Origin: Bacteroidota bacterium
Lineage (GTDB): Bacteria; Bacteroidota; Bacteroidia; Bacteroidales; Prolixibacteraceae
Direction: 5' to 3'
DNA: 5,899 bases
NCBI GenBank assembly: GCA_023488865.1
Contig: JAMDDG010000287.1
Location: 1 to 5,899, forward strand
A program made the translations under genes and the position numbers. Below are positions 1 to 5,899 of the stretch, piece by piece. The notes under the pieces are model-generated. The model had not been told where the DNA came from. It worked only from the letters and a program-made list of their open reading frames with translations, and did no database searches. Numbering within the stretch: the first letter of the stretch is position 1; the number at the start of each line of letters is the position of its first letter.

Positions 1-1
1 G

Positions 2-1072
2 GGAATTATCGGCGCCGGCGCCGATAAGACGGCGATCATCGCGATGAACGACAAACTTGACATGGTTGTCGCCAACGACAAAGACACCAAGTTCCTCCCG
101 AGGAGAAAAATCATCCTGGCAAGCCTCACGCTTCAGGGAGGCGCCAATGGGGTCCATTTCGAGCCTGTCGGCACTGGCACAAAAACAGCGGAGGGGAACC
201 CTATCCGCACCTTGAATCCGGACGGGACCCCGAAAGTGGATTCAAAGGGCAATCCCTATTATGTCCATGCCCAATATACTGCCTGCTACTTCAATGATGT
301 AACCTTCCGCGACATGTCCGTTGCCGGGATATTTATGGACCAGATCTATGGACTGGACAATATTTTCGTGTCTTACCTGAACTTTGTTAACTGCGATGCG
401 GGGTGGAAACAGAAAGTGGATCCCGCGTATATCGCGCCTGGAGTCAACGGTGAGACACCCACGATGATGTACATGGATAAAGTGTTGTTCTATAGATGCC
501 AGTTCGCGGACAATCGCATTGCCATGGACCTGCCAGGAAACCGGAGCTGCAACCTGAACGCGTGGGTCAACTGTAAATTCGGGAATAACAGGGAGGGCGT
601 TGCAGTGATGACAAGCTATTTGACCCCTCTCTTTGCCAATTGCGACTTTATCAACAATGGCGGAACCGCGGTTGTAAGCAACGATCAACCTCTCTCCTTT
701 GTGTCATGCCGCTTCAGGGCAGGCAGCGCCGGGGTGGCCATGTTTAAGGGCCCGGTTTCGGCCGAAGGGTGTTCTTTCGGTCGCGATGGTTCTGCGGGGG
801 CCATAATTCTCAGTCCCGGTCACAACAATGTGAAAGTGTTTTTTATCAACTGCATTTCTAACGATATGCCGCTTGGTTTAACGCCGAAAATCTCCGGTAT
901 GCTCGTGAACAGCGTGATGGTCCCTTCCGATCAGGTGAACCAACGGATGGTCTTGATCAAGGGCGGATCGGTCCAGCCTATCTTAAACGAAACAACAACC
1001 GGCACGGTCCCGGTGCCACAGCTCCTGTTTGGGAGTGACTGGTCAGGAAATTCTAAATTAATTCTACCATGA
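2..1072 (+). CDS. Right-handed parallel beta-helix protein, 5'-truncated by window edge
   Basis: The reading frame is open from base 2 and enters mid-protein. The ATG at 44 is not taken as the start, because the codons before it read GIIGAGADKTAII, a typical N-terminal beta-helix strand that runs on into the rest. About 356 residues are visible, ending in TGA at 1070-1072. A second strand, ASLTLQGGANGVHF, follows. The body is a series of short rungs with Cys-x-Phe or similar cores: VNCDA, YRCQF, VNCKF, ANCDF, VSCRF, EGCSF and INCIS. Their cysteines fall at visible residues 131, 166, 191, 214, 236, 257 and 284, so the spacing is mostly 21-27 residues, as expected for one coil per rung. The fold is well supported but the activity is not: pectate-lyase-like enzymes, glycosidases and non-catalytic binders all share it, and I see no diagnostic active site. 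The N-terminus and any signal peptide lie outside the window. It overlaps the next gene by four bases, suggesting translational coupling. Its GC content is higher than that of the genes after it. Confidence 0.8.
   Translation, partial: GIIGAGADKTAIIAMNDKLDMVVANDKDTKFLPRRKIILASLTLQGGANGVHFEPVGTGTKTAEGNPIRTLNPDGTPKVDSKGNPYYVHAQYTACYFNDVTFRDMSVAGIFMDQIYGLDNIFVSYLNFVNCDAGWKQKVDPAYIAPGVNGETPTMMYMDKVLFYRCQFADNRIAMDLPGNRSCNLNAWVNCKFGNNREGVAVMTSYLTPLFANCDFINNGGTAVVSNDQPLSFVSCRFRAGSAGVAMFKGPVSAEGCSFGRDGSAGAIILSPGHNNVKVFFINCISNDMPLGLTPKISGMLVNSVMVPSDQVNQRMVLIKGGSVQPILNETTTGTVPVPQLLFGSDWSGNSKLILP
6..27. repeat. 22-base perfect palindrome inside the gene 1 coding region
   Basis: Bases 6-27 are exactly self-complementary about the 16/17 junction, with half-site TTATCGGCGCC. 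The site holds two overlapping-symmetry GGCGCC units around GCCGGC. A second perfect palindrome of 12 bases, TCATCGCGATGA, follows at 36-47. Both lie in codons for the beta-helix strand GAGADKTAII. The Gly-Ala-Gly-Ala codons (GGC GCC GGC GCC) account for the GC core, so a coding coincidence is the simplest reading. There is no T-run after it, so it is not an intrinsic terminator. Confidence 0.6.
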
Positions 1073-3225
1073 AAAAAAGGTTTGTTCTTTTTACTGTATT
1101 AATTTTTAGTATGTACGGCTTATCGGCCAAACAATGTGTGTATGTTTCCCCGAAGGGGGACGACCGGAATATCGGTACCAGGGAACAGCCCCTGGCTTCA
1201 CTATCCGGTGCCCGGGACCGGGTGCGGGACCTTCGCCAGCGAAAGGAGTTAAAGGATACTGTTTGTGTATATGTTTTACCTGGGGATTATTACATGAAGG
1301 AACCACTGAAACTGACACACGAAGATACAGGGACAGAACAAACTCCTTTAATTTTTACGGCCTCAGAAGAAAACCGGCCCGTGTTTTATGGCGGTATCAA
1401 ATTGAATAAATTTAAAGAGATTAAACCAAACCTTTGGCGAGTTTTTATTCCGGAAGTAGCACGGTATGGGTTTTATTTCGAGCAACTGTATATCAATGGT
1501 GAACGCCGGTTCAGGGCCCAAACCCCTAATCATGGCAAGTTTTATTTAGTGAGAAATGTAGAAGAGACCATTTTGGATAAACCGGACGAACGGGCAGCTT
1601 CGCTGGCTGTACAGAAAATAAAATTATTCCCTTCAGATGCCGGCCTGTTGGATAGCCTTGAAGAAAACGGTACCGACGATGCTTTGGTCGTTTTCGACCA
1701 CAACTGGGATGTGTCAAGAAAACGGATACAGTATGTTAACCCCCGTGACACTGCTTTTTACTTAACGGGGAAAGTCATGAAACCCTGGAACCCGATCAAT
1801 AATAAAAGCCGTTATGTTGTTGAAAATTACCGTGGCGCCTTGGATGCCCCCGGCGAATGGTTTCTTGAGCACGATGGGTACCTGTATTACATTCCCCTTG
1901 CGGGAGAAACGGTTGAGCATACGGAATGTGTGGTTCCGCTTATTAATAAATTTGTTGCGATCGAGGGAGAACAGACTACAGGCAAACACGTGGAACATAT
2001 CCGTTTCGAAAACCTTTGCTTTCGTGTAGCCGGGTATAACACGCCTGTTCGGGGCAATGAACCAGCCCAGGCTGCATCCAACGTGGAAGCCACAGTAATG
2101 CTTGATTATGCTAATCATATTGAATTTTTGAATTGTGAGATGGCACATACCGGATTATACGCGATATGGTTTAAGAGAGCCTGTTCGGAATGTAAAGTAC
2201 AACATTGCCAGCTTTACGACCTTGGGGCTGGAGGAGTGAAGATTGGTGAGATCGAGATTAATCCAGACAGTTCAGAAATTACAAACCACATTACGGTTGA
2301 TAATAACATTATTCAGCATGGAGGTTATGTATTTCCTTGTGCCGTCGGGGTAATTATCCTTCAGGGAAGCAATAATGCCATTACACACAATGATATTGCG
2401 GATTTCCGTTATTCAGGGGTTTCTGTCGGCTGGTTCTGGGGTTACAATAACGACACCAGACGAAGCCCCTCTGTTGGTAATAAAATTGGATACAATCATA
2501 TCCACCATATCGGATGGGGCGAACTTTCGGACATGGGTGCGATCTACACGCTTGGGGAATCTCCGGGAACGACTGTTTCAAATAATGTAGTTCATGATGT
2601 TTATTCTTATGGCTATGGTGGATGGGGCCTTTATACTGACGCAGGGAGTACGGATATTGTATTAGAAAACAACCTGGTCTATGGCTGTAAGAATGGAGCT
2701 TTCCACCAGAACTACGGCAAGCAGAATCTAATTCGCAATAACATCTTTGCATTCGGCATTCTGACACAAATTCAGTTTTCAAAAGTAGAAAATCATCGTT
2801 CGTTTGATTTTACAAACAACATTGTTTTGTCCGACTGCGGGTCAATCTTTTCGCACCCCTGGAACTTACCGGATGTCTGGAAAAAAGCCAATATTTTGAT
2901 GGATCGGAACCTCTACTGGGACATGCGTGGTGGCTCGATAGAATTTGAAGGAGTAAGTTTCCATGAATGGAAGAAAGTACCCCATGATATCAATTCGATT
3001 GTGGCCGACCCATTTTTTACTGACCCTGTCCATTTAGATTTCACCTTCCACAGCACGAAGAATATTCGGAAGATAGGATTTAAACCTTTCGATTACACAA
3101 AGGCGGGGGTTTATGGATCGCCCGACTGGATAAAAAAGGCAAAACTTGATCCTGCCATTATTGAGGCTTTCCGTCAAATTGTTGTCAGCCGGGAAAAGAA
3201 TCACCCCCAGATGTATGGATATTAA
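1069..3225 (+). CDS. Secreted right-handed parallel beta-helix protein, GH141-like glycosidase candidate
   Basis: This gene encodes 718 residues. The ATG overlaps the TGA of the previous gene as ATGA and opens directly into a type I signal peptide: MKKR, a hydrophobic stretch at 5-18, and likely cleavage after Ala20 in GLSA-K. No lipobox is present. The mature protein begins with CVYVSPKGDDRNIGT (23-37) and a PLASLSGARDRVRDL segment, the usual entry to large beta-helix carbohydrate enzymes. A less repetitive region at about 120-300 precedes the main helix at about 305-620. That helix carries LSDMGAIYTLG (Asp488), YGGWGLYTDAGS (515-527) and FHQNYGKQN (545-553), then NNIFAF. This motif order resembles proteins I associate with GH141, a family that includes an alpha-L-fucosidase acting on rhamnogalacturonan II and a xylanase. 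The family call is from memory and the substrate is unknown. The C-terminal part, DPFF...FDYTKAGVYGSPDW, is also typical of such proteins. It probably acts in the periplasm beside the downstream mannosidase, which starts four bases after its stop. Confidence 0.78.
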   Translation: MKKRFVLFTVLIFSMYGLSAKQCVYVSPKGDDRNIGTREQPLASLSGARDRVRDLRQRKELKDTVCVYVLPGDYYMKEPLKLTHEDTGTEQTPLIFTASEENRPVFYGGIKLNKFKEIKPNLWRVFIPEVARYGFYFEQLYINGERRFRAQTPNHGKFYLVRNVEETILDKPDERAASLAVQKIKLFPSDAGLLDSLEENGTDDALVVFDHNWDVSRKRIQYVNPRDTAFYLTGKVMKPWNPINNKSRYVVENYRGALDAPGEWFLEHDGYLYYIPLAGETVEHTECVVPLINKFVAIEGEQTTGKHVEHIRFENLCFRVAGYNTPVRGNEPAQAASNVEATVMLDYANHIEFLNCEMAHTGLYAIWFKRACSECKVQHCQLYDLGAGGVKIGEIEINPDSSEITNHITVDNNIIQHGGYVFPCAVGVIILQGSNNAITHNDIADFRYSGVSVGWFWGYNNDTRRSPSVGNKIGYNHIHHIGWGELSDMGAIYTLGESPGTTVSNNVVHDVYSYGYGGWGLYTDAGSTDIVLENNLVYGCKNGAFHQNYGKQNLIRNNIFAFGILTQIQFSKVENHRSFDFTNNIVLSDCGSIFSHPWNLPDVWKKANILMDRNLYWDMRGGSIEFEGVSFHEWKKVPHDINSIVADPFFTDPVHLDFTFHSTKNIRKIGFKPFDYTKAGVYGSPDWIKKAKLDPAIIEAFRQIVVSREKNHPQMYGY

Positions 3226-3229
3226 AAAA

Positions 3230-5548
3230 ATGAAAAAGTTCCTGTATCCCTTACTGCTGCTCATTTTGAGTCATTCACTGAAAGCACAAATGATTGAAAA
3301 GGTGGAGAGCCCGGCTGATTGGGTGAATCCCCTCATGGGTACTTTGACTAAACAGGAAGTTTCAAATGGTAATCAGTATCCAAATATTTGCATGCCTTGG
3401 GGAATGAACTCCTGGACACCACAGACTGGAGCAAGTACGAATAAATGGCTCTATACCTACGATGCTGATAAAATCAGAGGTTTTAGACAAACTCATCAGG
3501 CGAGTGTATGGTTGGGCGACTGGGGTACCTATTCTCTGATGCCAATAGTAGGAAAACCTTGTTTTGATGAAGAAAAGAGGGAGAGCTGGTTTTCTCACAA
3601 AACAGAAATAGCGAAACCCTATTATTATCGTGTATATCTGGCTGATCATAACGTTTGGGCAGAATTTGCCCCTACCGAAAGGGCAGCTCACTTTCGTTTC
3701 TATTTCCCTGAAGGAGACAGTAGCTATGTTGTGGTAGATGCGTTAAGAAATGGATCTTACATAAAAATAATACCCGATCAACAAACAATTGTTGGGTATA
3801 ATAAGCAGAATAGCAGAGGAGCATCTGATAAGCTAACCAACTATTTCGTTGTTAAGTTTAATCAGCCATTCACTTATACATCATCAGTAAAAGAGGGTGC
3901 TATGGAGCCTGCTCAAATGCAACAAACTGGTGACCATGTTGGGGCTATCGTTGGATTCAATACCCGGAAAGGGATAGCTGTTGAGGCACTGACCGCATCT
4001 TCGTTTATCAGCATGGAACAAGCTGTCCTGAATCTCCGGGAGGTTGAAGGAAAAAGTTTTGAGCAAGTGAAAAAAGAAGGCCGTGACCGGTGGAATGAGG
4101 TTTTAGGTAAAATTGAGGTTTCAGGTGGCGATGTAAATGATATTCGCACATTCTACTCCTGTTTGTATCGTTCTGTCTTATTTCCAAGAAATATGTCTGA
4201 GATAAATAAAGATGGGGAAGCCATTCACTACAATCCATACAATGATCGGGTCATGCCTGGAACTATTTATGTAAGTACAGGATTTTGGGACACTTTTAGA
4301 GCCTTATTCCCATTGTTGAATTTGGCATATCCCTCCGTCAGTCAGAAAATACAAAAGGGATTGGAAATTGTGACTGATGTAAATCCTTTCTTGCCCGAAT
4401 GGTCAAATCCCGGACATATTGATTGTATGATTGGGAATAATTCATTTTCAGTGGTTGCAGATGCCTATTTGAGTGGATTACGAGGTTATGATATTGACAA
4501 AATCTATAAAGCGGCCCAATATTCAGCTACACATGTTCATGAGACAAAGTCGTCGGTAGGAAGATTGGGTTATGAATATTTTAACAAGATAGGATATATT
4601 CCGGCAGATGCAGATGCGGGGTCAAGTATGGCCCGTGCTTCTTCCGGATTTGAGTCAAGTGTGGCTCGCTCATTAGAATACGCTTATGATGATTGGTGTT
4701 TGCTTCAATTGGGGAAAGCGTTGAAACAACCCGTGGAAGAGTTAGATATTTTGAAAAAGAGGGCACAAAACTACAGAAACTTGTTTGACCCTGCTACCAG
4801 TCTCATGAGGCCCAGGTTGAAGGACGGTGAATTCGAAACTCCTTTTGATCCGTTGGCCTGGGGAAAATCTTTCCGGGAAGGGAATAGTTATCATTACTCA
4901 TGGAGCGTTTTTCACGATATTCAAGGATTAGTAGATTTAATGGGTGGTAAAGAAAAGACAATTCACATGTTAGATACTATTCTTTCGATGCCGCCACTCT
5001 TTCATCTTGGATTTTATAGAGATGTGCAGCATGAAATGCGGGAGATGCAAATAGTAGGAATGGGCAATTATGCTCATGGCAATGAACCTGCCCAGCATAT
5101 GCTCTATCTCTATAATTATGTAGGTGAGCCCTGGAAATCACAATATTGGACCCGGGTAGCTATGAAACGTCTCTATACCCCTTACCCTGATGGCTATTGT
5201 GGAGACGAAGACAACGGGCAGATCTCAGCCTGGTATGTTTTTGCAGCAATGGGCTTCTATCCGGTTTGTCCGGCCAGTGGCGAATATGTCTTAGGGTCCC
5301 CTCTTTTCAAAAAAATATCGGTTAACCTTGAGAATGGGAAAAAGATAGCTATTCAAGCTCCAAATAATTCGGATGAGAACGTATATATAGGAGGTTTGAA
5401 ATTAAATGGGGAAAATGATTCCAGGAATTATCTGAACAGGCAGCAGTTGATGAAGGGAGCTACGATAGTGTTCGATATGCAACCACAGCCCAACAAGAAA
5501 CGAGGAATCAATAAAAATGACTTTCCCTATTCGATGTCAAACGAATGA
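3230..5548 (+). CDS. GH92 exo-alpha-mannosidase, probably alpha-1,2-specific, exported
   Basis: This is a 772-residue protein of normal length for GH92, the Ca2+-dependent inverting exo-alpha-mannosidases. MKKFLYPLLLLILSHSLKAQ is a clear type I signal peptide, probably cut after Ala19. The start at 3230 leaves a four-base gap after gene 2. An in-frame ATG at 3215 would add MDIKK and overlap gene 2. The N-terminal sandwich domain shows VNPLMGT (32-38), MPWGMNSWTPQTG (55-67) and YDADKIRGFRQTHQ (77-90). The helical catalytic domain shows WDTFR (353-357), EGNSYHYSW (from Glu550), HGNEPAQHM (616-624) and GDEDNGQISAWY (from Gly658). In the characterised enzyme BT3990 I recall Glu533 as acid, Asp642/Asp644 as base pair and His584-Glu585 as the alpha-1,2-selective motif. 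With a constant offset of 17 these become Glu550, Asp659/Asp661 and His601-Glu602, all present here. The protein therefore looks active, removing terminal alpha-mannose in the periplasm. The end, RGINKNDFPYSMS, is a usual GH92 tail. The gene is AT-richer than its flanks. Confidence 0.95.
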   Translation: MKKFLYPLLLLILSHSLKAQMIEKVESPADWVNPLMGTLTKQEVSNGNQYPNICMPWGMNSWTPQTGASTNKWLYTYDADKIRGFRQTHQASVWLGDWGTYSLMPIVGKPCFDEEKRESWFSHKTEIAKPYYYRVYLADHNVWAEFAPTERAAHFRFYFPEGDSSYVVVDALRNGSYIKIIPDQQTIVGYNKQNSRGASDKLTNYFVVKFNQPFTYTSSVKEGAMEPAQMQQTGDHVGAIVGFNTRKGIAVEALTASSFISMEQAVLNLREVEGKSFEQVKKEGRDRWNEVLGKIEVSGGDVNDIRTFYSCLYRSVLFPRNMSEINKDGEAIHYNPYNDRVMPGTIYVSTGFWDTFRALFPLLNLAYPSVSQKIQKGLEIVTDVNPFLPEWSNPGHIDCMIGNNSFSVVADAYLSGLRGYDIDKIYKAAQYSATHVHETKSSVGRLGYEYFNKIGYIPADADAGSSMARASSGFESSVARSLEYAYDDWCLLQLGKALKQPVEELDILKKRAQNYRNLFDPATSLMRPRLKDGEFETPFDPLAWGKSFREGNSYHYSWSVFHDIQGLVDLMGGKEKTIHMLDTILSMPPLFHLGFYRDVQHEMREMQIVGMGNYAHGNEPAQHMLYLYNYVGEPWKSQYWTRVAMKRLYTPYPDGYCGDEDNGQISAWYVFAAMGFYPVCPASGEYVLGSPLFKKISVNLENGKKIAIQAPNNSDENVYIGGLKLNGENDSRNYLNRQQLMKGATIVFDMQPQPNKKRGINKNDFPYSMSNE

Positions 5549-5560
5549 GGTTGGTAAATC

Positions 5561-5574
5561 AATAAATATTTATT
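5561..5574. repeat. 14-base AT-only palindrome in the gene 3-gene 4 gap
   Basis: AATAAATATTTATT is exactly self-complementary and sits 15 bases before the ATG of gene 4, in the only intergenic gap of note (5549-5589, 41 bases). It is made entirely of A and T, so a hairpin would be weak and chance is plausible. It could keep the start region unstructured, as Bacteroidota starts often are, or be part of an internal promoter. I see no good match to the Bacteroides TAnnTTTG -7 box. It lacks a GC stem, so it is not a convincing terminator. Confidence 0.4.
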
Positions 5575-5589
5575 TCAACATTACAAAAC

Positions 5590-5899
5590 ATGAAACATTT
5601 TTACTTGTTCATTTTGTTATTCTGCTCATCCTGTGTTTCTGCCAATGCACAGCATGCATTGGCAGATAAGGGCGATCTAATCCGGAAAACCTACAACGCC
5701 TCTGTCCTTAAATGGAATTTATGGGGGTTCAGTCCAGGATACTGGAGATTTTTAGAGGTTACTCCTGATTTCAAAGACCGCTTTGCGGAAATCAGGGGAA
5801 TCCCCGCAACGGTCCCCGGTTCGGTGCAATTGGCCTTGAAAAACGCGGGGATCATCAAGGATTGGAATATTGGGTTGAACCACCGGGAATCCGAATGGG
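5590..5899 (+). CDS. Exported GH2-family glycosidase (beta-mannosidase-like), N-terminal fragment
   Basis: The frame is open from the ATG at 5590 to the window edge, giving 103 complete codons with the gene continuing beyond. The first 20 residues, MKHFYLFILLFCSSCVSANA, form a signal peptide with likely cleavage after Ala20. Cys12 and Cys15 do not sit in a good lipobox (the residues before Cys15 are C-S-S), so lipidation is possible but not favoured. From about residue 41 the protein reads KWNLWGFSPGYWRF, then IPATVPGSVQLALKNAGII (71-89), then a DWNIGLNHRESEW segment (91-103). This matches the N-terminal sugar-binding sandwich of GH2 enzymes, especially the beta-mannosidase-like branch, where a VPG-x-V, L-x-x-aG-I, G-x-N and EW sequence is usual. 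The catalytic domain is outside the window, so the activity (beta-mannosidase, beta-galactosidase or other) cannot be fixed. It lies 41 bases after the GH92 gene on the same strand and is probably co-transcribed. A strong inverted repeat lies in its signal-peptide codons. Confidence 0.82.
   Translation, partial: MKHFYLFILLFCSSCVSANAQHALADKGDLIRKTYNASVLKWNLWGFSPGYWRFLEVTPDFKDRFAEIRGIPATVPGSVQLALKNAGIIKDWNIGLNHRESEW
5638..5666 (+). repeat. Perfect 12-bp inverted repeat with 5-base loop in the early coding region of gene 4
   Basis: The arms TCTGCCAATGCA (5638-5649) and TGCATTGGCAGA (5655-5666) are exact reverse complements around the loop CAGCA (5650-5654). The repeat covers codons 17-26 of gene 4, the end of the signal peptide and the first mature residues, and begins 48 bases after the ATG. 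As RNA it would form a stable hairpin inside the message. No T-run follows on either strand, so it is not an intrinsic terminator. It could slow early translation, mark an RNA-processing point or bind a dimeric regulator, or it could be chance. No function is assigned. Confidence 0.65.

Noticed and set aside
44..46. ATG at 44 as the true start of gene 1
   Set aside because: The frame is open to the window edge and the residues before the ATG form a typical beta-helix strand, GIIGAGADKT, that continues into the protein; no signal peptide follows this ATG.
242..688. Antisense reading frame of 148 codons opposite gene 1
   Set aside because: It is the reverse of a well-supported beta-helix coding sequence, its composition is unlike an ordinary protein, and no start context or domain is visible.
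1206..1232. GC-rich repeated CGGGACC units in gene 2
   Set aside because: They simply encode the RDRVRD segment of the conserved N-terminal motif, with two copies of the same Arg-Asp codons.
2381..2782. Antisense reading frame of 133 codons opposite gene 2
   Set aside because: It lies entirely opposite conserved beta-helix motifs of gene 2 and has no recognisable domain or leader.
3146..3229. Upstream extension of the GH92 reading frame, starting at ATG 3146
   Set aside because: It would put 28 residues coded inside gene 2 ahead of a perfect signal peptide and overlap gene 2 by 80 bases; the start at 3230 (or 3215) is far more natural.
3770..3800. Interrupted inverted repeat CAACAA-ACAA-TTGTTG with partly matching flanks in the GH92 gene
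   Set aside because: The six-base stem is short and the outer pairing needs a bulge; such structures are common by chance in a coding region.
5549..5589. Promoter or terminator between gene 3 and gene 4
   Set aside because: The gap is AT-rich with one AT-only palindrome, but there is no GC stem with a T-run and no clear TTTG / TAnnTTTG promoter pair; co-transcription is simpler.

Overview
The window looks like part of a carbohydrate-degradation locus from a Bacteroidota bacterium. The evidence is four tightly packed, co-directional genes for exported carbohydrate-active or beta-helix proteins, leaders of the MKK/MKH type, AT-rich translation starts without clear Shine-Dalgarno sequences, and a GH92 mannosidase of a subtype common in Bacteroides relatives. 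Taxonomy is inferred from style and remembered family distribution, not from a marker gene.

Layout, all on the + strand. (1) 2-1072: the 3' part of a gene, truncated by the window edge, for a right-handed parallel beta-helix protein with a cysteine ladder. (2) 1069-3225: a complete secreted beta-helix protein of 718 residues that resembles GH141-type proteins; it overlaps gene 1 by the four bases ATGA. (3) 3230-5548: a complete GH92 exo-alpha-mannosidase of 772 residues. It starts four bases after gene 2 stops, and its catalytic acid, base pair and +1-subsite His-Glu motif are all identifiable. (4) 5590-5899: the first 103 codons of an exported GH2-type protein (beta-mannosidase/beta-galactosidase N-terminal sandwich domain), cut by the right edge, after a 41-base gap. 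No stretch longer than 41 bases lacks a gene.

The spacing implies one transcript. Together the products look like periplasmic glycosidases that take apart a mannose-containing glycan: GH92 removes terminal alpha-mannose (alpha-1,2 predicted), GH2 may remove beta-mannose or beta-galactose, and the beta-helix proteins may act on other sugars of the same polymer. No SusC/SusD pair, sulfatase, regulator, RNA gene, mobile element or CRISPR array is visible, so calling it a polysaccharide utilization locus is an inference.

I do not see a clearly new system. The items most worth a second look are a perfect 12-bp inverted repeat in the signal-peptide codons of gene 4, a 22-base perfect palindrome in gene 1, possible active-site changes in the GH141-like protein, and a GC drop from gene 1 to gene 3.
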